Below, piece by piece: positions 1 to 7,645 of a stretch of DNA of 12,270 nt. The DNA comes from Nephromyces sp. MM_2019 (taxonomy: Eukaryota; Apicomplexa; Aconoidasida; Nephromycida). The stretch is from contig JADHZB010001340.1 of NCBI GenBank assembly GCA_015657535.1, positions 10,565-22,834 on the forward strand, written 5' to 3'. The notes under the pieces are model-generated. The model saw nothing but the letters and a program-made list of their open reading frames with translations, was not told the origin of the DNA and searched no databases. The stretch's first letter is position 1; each line of letters opens with the position of its first letter. A program made the translations under genes and the position numbers.

Positions 1-96
1 ATACACAGCAACATATCATCAACAAACACACACTTTCACACACACACATACACAGCAACATATCATCAACAAACACACACTTTCACACACACACAC
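1..96. repeat. 47-bp tandem duplication, CA-rich, truncated by the window edge
   Basis: Bases 1-47 are repeated almost exactly from base 48. Each unit carries the core caacatatcatcaaca followed by two CA runs separated by ttt. The array may extend left of the window. The same core recurs in degenerate form at 4921-5110, so this is one member of a dispersed repeat family. No reading frame of interest runs through it. Confidence 0.93.
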
Positions 97-1119
97 TCAA
101 AGAAAGCACACGCATGCGCATCAACCAGAGATTCATACTTTGTAATGCTTACCTTCGATATCTTCATTTCTTAAGAAGAATTGGGGATGAGTTCTACAGC
201 AAATTTGAGAGTTTCATTTCATAACAAGAGGGAGGAGCTTGCAACACACAACTGTCGAAATCAGAGAAAAAACGAGGTCTTCACCATTCCGGAAAGCTTA
301 AGGAATCTTTAATTTCTGCAGTTACTTCGCTAAAGTCATGAAATAGTCTATGCTGGCAAGACAAGATGGCCAAAGCCTAGCGTCGATCATCCCGTAGGGA
401 GAAAGTGAGTTGCCGCTAGTATAGGCTTCAGTTTAGGATTACAGTGTGAGAGGAAGAGGAAAGTTTCCGTGAAGAAACGCACAATTCTATGAGCAACACA
501 CACATCTCCTTGCACTGAAGGTAGAGAGATTGAAAGTGTTAAAACGCCGTTTTCTGCGGAAAACAGGTGATGAAGCGGAAGGAAAATGCTTCCTTTAAGG
601 TTCGCTTACTACCATTCAGGTTCTCTTTCTGCATCCAAGCGCTGCAAAAAAAGGAGCAGCAGCTAGACTCTATCATCATCTTCATCAAAACGCATACACA
701 TGCATTTCAGCTACGTATTGAGAAGCATATTCATAACAGAGTGAGCAAATATTACAGCCAAATCCTTCGGCTCTTTTTCTGCTTCTCTTCAGACTGATCA
801 CTCACAAATTAACATAAAAAAAACAAAATTCTGTGGCAATTAAAAACATCAAAAACCAATCATCTAATGAAGAAGGAGATGAAGATAAAGATTCCTTCGT
901 GAAGAGCTCAACAACTGAGGCGTTAATAAGCCTTGAAGATGCTGAAAAAGCAAAGAATCTCATCAAAGCATTGATGGTTACAATGAGCAGCACACAAGGA
1001 AGAAATGAAGATTTTGTGTGTTATTTTTTCAATCTTCAATGGGGGGGAGTCTTAACTTTTGGGGGATGAAGAATCAGGGATCACTGCGATCAAAAAGCTT
1101 TAAAGTGGATTACAGAAAA
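97..1119. other. Unassigned region, no convincing gene
   Basis: All frames are broken into short pieces. An ATG-started 36-codon frame lies at 114-224 (see findings). An ATG frame at 570-797 is ordinary in length for chance at this base composition and contains a His-Thr run from a CA tract. An acidic open stretch lies at 818-1069 but has neither an in-frame early ATG nor an AG that could serve as its splice acceptor (see rejected items). A pyrimidine-rich CAG ending at 792 looks like a splice acceptor, but every frame behind it stops within 60 bases. I see no promoter or RNA gene that I can defend. Confidence 0.6.
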
Positions 1120-1240
1120 ATACGTGTATGTGTGTTCGTGCGTGTGTCTGTGTGTATGTGTGTATGTGTGTGTGTGATCCTGTGTGTTCAATCCTATGTG
1201 CGTGGGTGCGCTTGATCCTGTGTGTAGTCTGCAGCTCTCG
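1120..1240. repeat. TG-rich low-complexity block
   Basis: This is an interrupted TG run with scattered cg, at and ct substitutions, including a repeated gatcctgtgtgt at about 1177 and 1213. Reading frames through it give only Cys-Val runs, which any TG tract produces, so they are not evidence of a gene. Confidence 0.9.
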
Positions 1241-1563
1241 GTGTGTGAATAGCATCAACCATAGAAGTAGTGGCTGCCGTTGATGCTGCCGCAGTGTGTA
1301 ACTCCGTCAGCTAGGCTTCTAGCAGTTCTTTCAGTATAAATGAATGAGCGTAGCATCGATTCCTCTATATATGATGTTTGCTATATTTATTGTTAATATC
1401 TGAGAATAAGATTGGCGGAGAACGCTTTTGAATTTGAAGGATTTTTATCGAAATGCTTTGAGATGTTTTGAATGGCATTTCACAGTTGAATAATCCTACC
1501 GAGAGGTTTTTAAAATGCTGAAAAATGCAGAAATTTTGAAGAAAAAATATTCGTTTTTCATAG
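1241..1563. other. Unassigned AT-rich spacer ending in an acceptor-like site
   Basis: No open frame of note. The stretch becomes AT-rich from about 1360. It ends in cgtttttcatag (1552-1563), a pyrimidine-rich run followed by AG that resembles a 3' splice site. The frame carrying the 21-bp repeat opens immediately after it, so this spacer could be an intron. Confidence 0.5.
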
Positions 1564-2001
1564 AGAAATAAATTTTATCAACAGAAGAAAAAAATCCAAA
1601 AATTCAGTAAAGTTTTGAGCTGGGGGGAGAAGGGTATCAAAAGCGTGAAAAAAGGTGTTGAAAACGTGAAAAAACCACTGGACTCGTTGAAAAAAATTAA
1701 ATTCACCGCGAAAAACACTAAGTTCACCGCGAAAAACACAAAATTCACCGCGAAAAACACAAAATTCACCGCGAAAAACACAAAATTCACCGCGAAAAAC
1801 ACTAAATTTACCGCGAAAAACACAAAATTCACCGCGAAAAACACTAAATTCACCGCGAAAAACACTAAGTTCACCGCGAAAAACACTAAGTTCACCGCGA
1901 AAAACACTAAATTGACCGCAAAAAAACCGCTAAAATCACGGACATTAATAAAAGCATACTTTCCACAAAAAATAAAAGAAAGCATTTACCTACGCTGCTA
2001 G
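1564..2001 (+). CDS. Possible terminal exon, Lys-rich protein with KFTAKNT repeats
   Basis: The frame opens after TAG 1561-1563 and runs 145 codons to TAG 1999-2001. It contains no Met at all, so it cannot stand as an independent gene. If real it is an exon, and the AG at 1562-1563 behind a T-rich run is a plausible acceptor. The product is strongly basic: an N-terminal Lys/Gln segment, then ten exact copies of KFTAKNT, a degenerate eleventh copy (KLTAKKP) and a short tail. No signal peptide or membrane span is seen in this frame. All base differences among the ten exact units fall at third codon positions and are synonymous, which hints at selection on this frame. An ATG-started antisense frame (1985 down to 1578) also stays open, encoding LVFFAVN-type hydrophobic repeats, so the coding strand is not settled. 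I do not recognise the family. Confidence 0.33.
   Translation, partial: RNKFYQQKKKIQKFSKVLSWGEKGIKSVKKGVENVKKPLDSLKKIKFTAKNTKFTAKNTKFTAKNTKFTAKNTKFTAKNTKFTAKNTKFTAKNTKFTAKNTKFTAKNTKFTAKNTKLTAKKPLKSRTLIKAYFPQKIKESIYLRC
1699..1929 (+). repeat. 21-bp tandem array, 10 exact-length units plus one degenerate
   Basis: The units begin at 1699 and every 21 bases to 1888, consensus aaattcaccgcgaaaaacac plus t or a. The eleventh, at 1909-1929, has diverged. Variation among the first ten is restricted to three sites (AAA/AAG, TTC/TTT, ACT/ACA). The unit is a multiple of three with no stop in four of the six frames, so copy-number change would not disrupt a protein. Confidence 0.97.
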
Positions 2002-2307
2002 TAAACTGTACGCTAATCCGAAAAAATTCCTTCTTTGCTAATTTTGTTACCACAAAAGCATATGTTACCAGAAAGTGCCGTACTGCAATGAAAAAAATCG
2101 CTAATTTTATTGGCTTCAATTCGAGTGACTTGTGTTTGCGAAAACTCACTCTTTAAACTTAGGAATTTTAAAAAATTAAAAGTGGGATTTTATACCTAGA
2201 AAGCTCATTAAACGCATTCCAACACATTCATCGACAAAATTCCGCGCACACAATTACATGAATACTTGTGAATAATACGTAAATAACACACTAAACTCTA
2301 AGCATTT
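2002..2307. other. Unassigned AT-rich spacer
   Basis: AT-rich with short A runs. No frame, repeat or RNA signal that I can support. A reverse-strand frame across 1907-2149 overlaps the repeat array and has no supporting feature. Confidence 0.5.
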
Positions 2308-2580
2308 ATGTGTGTGCATAGAAACAGCGTACAATGTTTCAATGAACTCATTCAAAATGGATTTATTGTGGACAAAATGATAAAATTATGTTTCCTTGAG
2401 GAGGGAGAATATACATGCAGCTATGTGAATCCACAAGTTTTTAGTCAAAATTATATACTTGGAAATGAATGTGTTTACAGACTTGATGTTTCGGTGTATG
2501 TACACTCGAGCAAGTATTCTATACGGAGATGGATGTCAGGATTTAGATGGGGGTTTCATAAGAATCAGTTTGCTCTTTAA
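2308..2580 (+). CDS. Doubtful 90-codon hypothetical ORF
   Basis: It runs from ATG 2308 to TAA 2578-2580. The product has mixed, globular-looking composition (for example an FNELIQNGF segment near residues 11-19) with five Cys and no low-complexity run. There is no signal peptide, no clear membrane span and no known domain. Length alone is not convincing: a frame this long is expected by chance somewhere in 12 kb of six-frame sequence with this base composition. It could be an exon, a small gene or noise. I list it because it is one of the longer ATG-started frames outside the tandem arrays. Confidence 0.18.
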   Translation: MCVHRNSVQCFNELIQNGFIVDKMIKLCFLEEGEYTCSYVNPQVFSQNYILGNECVYRLDVSVYVHSSKYSIRRWMSGFRWGFHKNQFAL

Positions 2581-3034
2581 ATCTATAATGCCACATACAG
2601 AGCTTCATCTAATCCAAAAACACCTAGTTTGCTTCACTTTTATACTTGAGTACCTCACACACTAAAGCTATGTTTGCCATTATGCAATCTCTACTGTATT
2701 TTCTCGCTCTTTCCAGCTCTGAACACATCAGCAGCTAGCTTTTTCTGATGAAGAGTACAGCAAGCAGTTGAAGCACACTAAAGTGCTGCCAAAGGCTATC
2801 AACACACTCACTCTTACTATCATATCTAGTGTCCTTGGCGTCGTTTCTTAAACAGATTTCTTCATTGTTAACACACTATTCTTCTGCTGATCACTTGAAG
2901 TAGCAAAAGCTAATCAACTAGAAGCTTCAGGCCTATTCTGCTTTCCTTTAGACGGAATCCTGTGATTACCTAGTTTCGAAGACTAGCATTTAAAGGTAAT
3001 GGTGTGACCTTTGAGTTAAGCCTTTAAACGCTAA
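2581..3034. other. Unassigned spacer
   Basis: Every frame is short. A coding-looking but uninitiated stretch at 2723-2851 is discussed under rejected items. A pyrimidine-rich tract ending in CAG at 2714-2716 resembles a splice acceptor, but the frames behind it close quickly. Confidence 0.5.
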
Positions 3035-3081
3035 GAAGATGTTAAAATCTGCTGCTTTTATCCCCAGATTTTAACATCTTC
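3035..3081. repeat. Perfect 17-bp inverted repeat, 13-nt loop
   Basis: The left arm gaagatgttaaaatctg (3035-3051) is the exact reverse complement of the right arm (3065-3081), around a 13-base loop (3052-3064). Base pairing stops cleanly on both outer sides. The related strings ttgagttaagc (about 3011) and ttgggttaagc (about 3094) lie on either side in direct orientation. It could form an RNA hairpin or a DNA cruciform, or be the core of a small inverted-repeat element. No T run follows that would make it a polymerase III or bacterial-type terminator. Confidence 0.93.
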
Positions 3082-3350
3082 AACTACCTATTTTGGGTTA
3101 AGCTACTACACACCTGCATATATATTAACTTTTTCATTAGATCATAGTATGGTATACTTGGTACTATTATATCTGTATAGCCAAACACACACACACTGCT
3201 TTTTAGGGAAAATACAATGAAGATTTTAGCCTGTGTGCACAGCAGGAAGGTATATCGCTGTAAATATACTTGGCAAACAGAAGTTCCCAGTTTAGTTAGT
3301 TTGCCCTACCCAAAGCGTTTATGATACCTTTTCCTTAGTTTGTAGTAGAG

Positions 3351-3450
3351 CTGGTTTTAGATCACTAGGGGGAGGCCTAGAACACTAGGGAATGCATTAG
3401 ATCATTAGGGGTGGTTTTAGATCACTAGGGAAAGCTTGAGAACTATAGGG
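3351..3450 (+). repeat. 20-bp degenerate tandem repeat, five units
   Basis: The blocks starting at 3351, 3371, 3391, 3411 and 3431 each end in a version of atcactaggg, exactly 20 bases apart. The first half of the unit varies more, usually ending in TAG. Units 1 and 4 share tggttttagatcactaggg, which suggests a 60-bp higher-order step. The sequence is rich in CTAG. It has a superficial likeness to TTTAGGG-type telomere repeats, but the period is wrong for a telomere. Confidence 0.88.
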
Positions 3451-3541
3451 GCAGAGTCATATGCTATAACTCTAGTAAGCTAGTAAGTGTGCTGCTGCTG
3501 TTTGAGATTGCCAGGCCAATCAGTGGTGCTCTTCTACACAG

Positions 3542-3567
3542 AGCTAGCCTTGCTGAGAAGGCTAGCT
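3542..3567. repeat. Perfect 10-bp inverted repeat, 6-nt loop
   Basis: agctagcctt (3542-3551) and aaggctagct (3558-3567) are exact reverse complements around the loop gctgag. No gene end is near enough to call it a terminator. It lies between the 20-bp and 23-bp repeat arrays. Confidence 0.85.
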
Positions 3568-3749
3568 TATAGAAGCTCAATAGCTGCACACGTGCTACTC
3601 ATGCAGTATAGATATGATTGCAGGCTAACCATACACACCCGCGTACCCGAACACACGTAAAGCAAGCGCTCCCTTCACACACGTAAACTAGTTGTAAATA
3701 TAATAGCCTGAACCGCACACACTAAGTAGTCTCATACAGCGGCATACAC

Positions 3750-4066
3750 ACTAGCCTCACACACCAAGTAGCCTCAGCCCCACACACTAAGTAGCCTCAG
3801 CCCCACACACTAAGTAGCCTCAGCCCCACACACTAAGTAGCCTCAGCCCCACACACTAAGTAGCCTCAGCCCCACACACCAAGTAGCCTCAGCCCCACAC
3901 ACCAAGTAGCCTCAGCCCCACACACTAAGTAGCCTCAGCCCCACACACCAAGTAGCCTCAGCCCCACACACTAAGTAGCCTCAGCCCCACACACTAAGTA
4001 GCCTCAGCCCCACACACTAAGTAGCCTCAGCCCCACACACTAAGTAGCCTCAGCCGCACACACACT
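3750..4066 (+). repeat. 23-bp minisatellite, about 13 copies
   Basis: The unit is tagcctcagccccacacac followed by taag or caag. The (t/c)aag anchor falls at 3765 and then every 23 bases to 4041. The edges are degenerate: related sequence precedes 3765, and a variant ending in ctagg follows to about 4066. Inner copies are nearly identical and differ mainly at one C/T site. The 23-base period is not a multiple of three and the unit carries stops, so the array is not a coding repeat. The boxed TAGCCTCAGCCCC part distinguishes it from the plain CA runs nearby. Confidence 0.97.
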
Positions 4067-4084
4067 AGGTCGCCTCCTACATCA

Positions 4085-4228
4085 GCCGCACACACACCAG
4101 GGGCACACCAACACAAACCGGCTTGCATACACAACTCACGCACAGCAACCCACACGCCAGCCCACACACACCAACCCGCACACACACCAACCCGCACACA
4201 CACCAACCCACACATACACACCAACCCG
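4085..4228 (+). repeat. CA-rich field with a 16-bp tandem repeat
   Basis: cacacacaccaacccg is repeated at 4163, 4179 and 4195 (last base a), then once more at 4211-4228 with a two-base insertion. The preceding 75 bases are looser CA/CCA repeats. Forward frames give Thr-His-Pro-Asn strings and reverse frames Cys-Val-Gly strings. These are products of the repeat and not genes. Confidence 0.92.
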
Positions 4229-4905
4229 CACTCTGTAGACTTCCCGTCATGGGTAAACCTTGTGGATGCTACATGTGGATAAGACTACAGATGCTTGGAG
4301 ACCGGGTATCCCTCTCCCACATTGTTAATGATGTGATAAGCCTCTCTCTATCATATTGATGGCTCCACAAAGATGCATTGCAACACACACATTGATACTA
4401 GGTGCTGCGCTGTGTGTGTGTATTCAAGTCTCAATAGAGGTTGAAGATACTTGAAAATAATTTTGAGCGAAGTGTTTAAGGAACTCGATGTGTGCATGCT
4501 CTATACCAAGGTAATGCTGCCTACGTTGAAAGAAGCACATAAATTAACACACAGATGCAAACTCGATATCTTCGGTTTAGGTAAGTATACTGCTGCACAC
4601 ACAAACCCTAATATTTGAGGATAGCTTTTCGCTCTAGGGGTTTTAATAGAGCTGTGTGCGTGTGGGTGGAGAATTGTCGCAGGGGGTTTCGCAGTCATTA
4701 GTCTTCACTCTAGGGATTTTACACATTGAAATTCGCACATCTACAGGCACACCCAGAGATTACAGCAGAAGATTAGATATGCGCACACAAAAATAGTAGC
4801 TTTAATAAAGCTCAAAGAGCTTCCTTCGATGTGCACCAAGCTGCACATATTGCACGCTAATACCTTTGAAGAGGTCGATACTCACCGGTAGCATCCGCAC
4901 ACGTA
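4229..4905. other. Unassigned spacer with scattered CA/TG tracts
   Basis: No credible gene. A short TG run near 4411 and CA runs near 4381, 4540 and 4590 continue the local pattern with changing strand. Short frames on both strands lack features. Confidence 0.55.
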
Positions 4906-5115
4906 ACATATGCACACACGCAACATCATCCCCACACACACACGCAACATGATACGCGTGCACACACAATATGCACACACGCCCCAACGCGCAACATCAT
5001 CAACACGCACACACGCGCAATATCATCAACATGCACATACACGTCGTCAACATGCCCACGACATCATCAACACACCCAATATCGTCCACATACGCACACC
5101 ATATCATCCACACGT
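4906..5115 (+). repeat. Degenerate CA / ATCATCAACA repeat field
   Basis: CA-rich DNA punctuated about every 20-27 bases by versions of caacatcatcaaca, for example at 4921, 4992, 5018, 5061, 5077 and 5100. The 4992 and 5018 copies are 26 bases apart. The core matches that of the 47-bp repeat at 1-96, so the two are probably related in origin. Forward frames across it give only His/Thr/Asn-rich strings. Confidence 0.8.
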
Positions 5116-5260
5116 TCGTAAACCCGGCAGCGATTGCTACACTCAAGCCGCACACACAAACTCACACACACATTTCCTGAATACGCACCAACATGGTGTG
5201 CCTGACTTGTGGCTCCTTCAATTTCGAATATGCGGGTTTCCCTCTGTATATGCGATTATC

Positions 5261-5376
5261 TACACACACAATATATGCATACCAATACGCACACATAATA
5301 TATACATGCCAACACATACATAATATATGCGTACCAATACGCACACATAATATATTCATAGCAGCATATACCAACA
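5261..5376 (+). repeat. 27+25-bp alternating repeat (52-bp period)
   Basis: aatatat occurs at 5270, 5297, 5322 and 5349, giving steps of 27, 25 and 27. The first and third units share taccaatacgcacacataat almost exactly and lie 52 bases apart, so the true period is a 52-bp dimer. Apparent ORFs on both strands through this block reflect the repeat. Confidence 0.85.
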
Positions 5377-5831
5377 CACACACACACCTAACTCCCACTC
5401 TAGAGCGGACCCCTCTACCCTCACTGCTTCCACTGCAATGAAGAGGATAAATTCGCACATTTTTCCTCTTTCTTGAAGATTTCAGAGTTCGCCCACACAC
5501 ACACACGCACACAACTTTCTATAGTGGTGCAGCAAAACTCTGTGAAGCTTCACAATTCCTCCCTTTTCTATGCGAATATACGCGTTTTTTGCACATGAAG
5601 AAGCGGCTAAGCGGCTCAGCTGAGGATGTTATGAGCTCCGTAAAAATGTAGGATGATGATGATGCGAAGTTGCTTGTAGATATCATCTTCTTCTGTTATA
5701 TGGATTTTTTACTCGACGCATATTTGAGAATTAGTGAGGAAGAAGAGCTGCTTATCTCGGTGCTTTCTCTAGTACTTTGATTTTTGCCCAGTTTGATGAG
5801 TTTTCTGTTGAGTGAACTTTGATAGCCTCTT
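5376..5831. other. Spacer with an interrupted coding-like frame (5451-5780)
   Basis: One + frame is open from 5451 to 5648, stops at TAG 5649-5651, then stays open to TGA 5778-5780. The ATG at 5595 starts MKKRLSGSAEDVMSSVKM before the TAG, and the part after it contains an acidic run, a hydrophobic stretch and another acidic run. A CA tract at 5493-5513 reads as His-Thr within the frame. It may be chance, a decayed gene, or two unrelated exons. No donor or acceptor pair clearly skips the TAG. Confidence 0.3.
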
Positions 5832-6100
5832 CTTTGGTGCTTATGAGTTCATATGTGTGTGTTTGCTGGCGACTCCTTTGGTGCTTATAAGTTCTTCAAG
5901 TGTGTGTGTGTATACCTTCTATAGATAACACTCTCCATTGTGTGTACAATCACCTTTATTCTCTCGTGTGTGTGTGCCTTCTTTTCATAATAATCTCCAC
6001 GTTATGTATCATTATGTATGTCCACTCTCTTCCACTTGTATGTGTGTGTGTCTGCGTATCTATCCCTTCTTTTCACAACACTCATCAGTGTAAAGTTTCT
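5832..6100 (+). repeat. Direct duplications with TG tracts
   Basis: ctttggtgcttatgagttc (5832-5850) recurs with one change at 5876-5894, a 44-base step, and each copy is followed by a TG run. Further on, three TG tracts (near 5900, 5964 and 6038) are each followed by a variant of ccttctttt-cataa-actct. This suggests an older degenerate unit of about 65-75 bases. Two overlapping hydrophobic frames run through here, but their content follows the repeats. Confidence 0.7.
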
Positions 6101-6281
6101 TCATGTCTTCGAAAAAGTGTCCAAATTGCCTGTTTTTCCTGCCTTTTTCCTCTATCCAGGCAGTACATTCCCGCAAATTTGTCGATTGAGGAGCTTTAAA
6201 AGGCTCTAATCTTCACTCATTGGTGAATTGAATGAGCTACCCTAGAGATTTCGTTATCCTTGAAATACGCCACGCACATAC

Positions 6282-6418
6282 TCCTCATTATCATCGAATA
6301 GATGCTCGTTAATAGCTTTTAAGACTTTTCTTATGAGTATTCTATTTAGCATTTTTGACGAATTTTCTCCGTCTTTTGCATCTACTATTAGGTGAAATAG
6401 TAGTTCATGTGATTTATA
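6282..6418 (-). CDS. Possible internal exon on the minus strand
   Basis: The minus-strand frame is open from 6544 down to TAA 6254-6256. Its last 54 residues look like ordinary protein: alternating hydrophobic and charged residues, including MLNRILIRKVLKAINEHLF, then an acidic DDNEE. The exon bounds given are one model. On the minus strand an AG directly follows a long CA tract at 6420-6419, and a GTATGT donor-type hexamer lies at 6281-6276, giving 137 bases. In the alternative, the CA tract itself is translated (HTHPHTHPHT), as happens in the strong gene at 9131. The open frame has no ATG at its head. A neighbouring minus frame at 6647-6730 also begins after a CA-tract AG and ends at a GTGAGA donor-like site, but the phases do not join directly. 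Function unknown. Confidence 0.28.
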
Positions 6419-6732
6419 CTGTGTGTGTGGATGTGTGTGTGGATGTGTGTGTGCGTGTGTATTTTTTTTTATGTCTTCTGATGGGTGTCTGCGTGTTTGC
6501 TTGAGTTGCTTGAATTTTGTTGTCTTGTGATGCGTGCGATTCACTAGTAATGCTTGGCGTCGCTACTTTTTCTTATAAGCTGATTTTGCTGCCTATAAGG
6601 CTTATTCTATGATATAAATTCTGATGTGGGGGTTACACTCTCTCACTGGGTAGGCTGGTTATGTATGCACTGTTTTTCAATCGAAGCAATGCTACACTTT
6701 CGCTGGACACGGTGAAGGTTTCGCTTCCGGCT

Positions 6733-6756
6733 TGTGTGTGTGTGTGTGTGTGTGTG
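6733..6756 (+). repeat. Perfect (TG)12 microsatellite
   Basis: Twelve uninterrupted TG units, the longest pure dinucleotide run in the window. The flanks are non-repetitive. In the forward direction it reads as Cys-Val in every frame and in reverse as His-Thr. Confidence 0.97.
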
Positions 6757-6790
6757 ATGCTAACTATACAGAAAAACAAGGGAAAAAACG

Positions 6791-6890
6791 CACACAAATT
6801 ATCCGGTTTACTCACAAGTATCTTCCTTCAAGACACACACGCAAATTATCGGTTTTACTCGCACATTTCTTCCTCAAACACATACACACG
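6791..6890 (+). repeat. Imperfect 47-bp tandem duplication
   Basis: caaattatccggtttactc at 6795 is matched by caaattatcggttttactc at 6842, a 47-base step. The following ctcnca-ttcttcc-tcaa-acaca also matches. The divergence shows an older event than the duplication at 1-96. Confidence 0.8.
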
Positions 6891-7555
6891 CACATTTGTA
6901 GGAAAAGATGCCTAAACTTTTAGGAAATACGCTCACACACGTGTCTACAGGCTAGCTTTTCGTTAGAAGTGTGTGAAGCGGACTAGATGTTCTCTCCAAG
7001 CTAGGAGAGATGTGTGTATATCGTGTTGTATCGCGCCTCTAAACCTAGCTGTTTCTCCTTCTATGGAGGGTTGGTTATAGTGATAGTAGCGTGTATGCAG
7101 TGCCAGTTTAATAGCAGCTTTTTGCAGGTTTTATGGCAGCTTTTGCTGCTAGCTTAATTATAGTGTTTAGCATTATGGATTAAGTAGATTGTGTGTGTAC
7201 CTATTAATAGGAAATTTTATGAAATTTTTTGGTTTTTCTTTGCCTAGGCTGAGACTAGGTTGACGCTAGGTATTTTTGTGTAATATCAAGGTTTTGCTAC
7301 TAGTAATTGATATTTTATACGAGCTTTTAGCTGGGAGAGATATGTGTGTGCGTATGGATTGAGGAGCATAGAGATAGTTTAATCTTCCATGTAGAGTGTA
7401 TATCTCTTAGTAATCTCTTGGGAGTTGATGAATCGACTTCTATCGAATGTAGTAGAAGGTCTAAAGAGTTTTTAGTATGTGATTGAGCAAATTTTTGTGT
7501 GTGTTACACTTGCAATTATTGATGTAATTGCTAAAAGTGACGAGATCTAAAGTGT
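6891..7555. other. Unassigned spacer
   Basis: No credible gene. It is TG-sprinkled and AT-moderate. At 7244-7270 ctagg occurs three times with an 11-base step, and near 7110-7155 gcagctttt-gc is duplicated. A minus frame (7790 to 7461) starts with an ATG but runs into the 19-bp repeat, whose period shifts frame, so I do not accept it as a gene. Confidence 0.5.
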
Positions 7556-7645
7556 GGTGCGTGTGTGTTTGTGTGTTGAGTGTGTGTTTGTGTGTTGAGT
7601 GTGTGTTTGTGTGTTGAGTGTGTGTTTGTGTGTGTGTCTTGAGTA
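7556..7645 (+). repeat. 19-bp TG-rich tandem repeat
   Basis: tgtgtgtttgtgtgttgag repeats with ttgag anchors at 7576, 7595 and 7614, then a longer variant. The 19-base unit changes frame each copy, so peptides read through it differ from copy to copy. The array is therefore not coding-constrained. Confidence 0.9.

Noticed and set aside
818..1069. Acidic open frame on + (NEEGDEDKD and a charged helical-looking segment)
   Set aside because: The composition looks like protein, but the frame opens after TAA 815-817 with no ATG until 974 and no AG before about 871 that could act as a splice acceptor. Without a way to start or splice in, it is probably chance or a relic.
2723..2851. Protein-like frame beginning after TGA 2720-2722
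   Set aside because: No ATG in frame. The only good acceptor-like CAG nearby (2714-2716) lies upstream of the TGA, so the frame cannot be reached from it.
3361..3450. Telomere or subtelomere call for the CTAGGG/TTAGGG boxes
   Set aside because: Boxes are 20 bases apart with variable spacers. Telomeres are uninterrupted 5-8 base repeats, and no such run is present.
3750..4066. CRISPR array
   Set aside because: The 23-base units are directly contiguous with no unique spacers, and the context is eukaryotic.
4027..4359. ORFs on both strands through the CA-rich belt
   Set aside because: They consist of Thr-His-Pro or Cys-Val-Gly strings dictated by the repeats, which contain few stops in any frame.
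5162..5512. 116-codon minus-strand ORF across the 52-bp repeat
   Set aside because: It spans repeats and CA tracts and has no non-repetitive core. The length is explained by the stop-poor repeats.
5900..6209. Two overlapping hydrophobic + frames with Cys-Val runs
   Set aside because: Hydrophobicity follows from TG and CTT-rich repeats. One frame lacks an ATG, and both overlap the same degenerate repeat.
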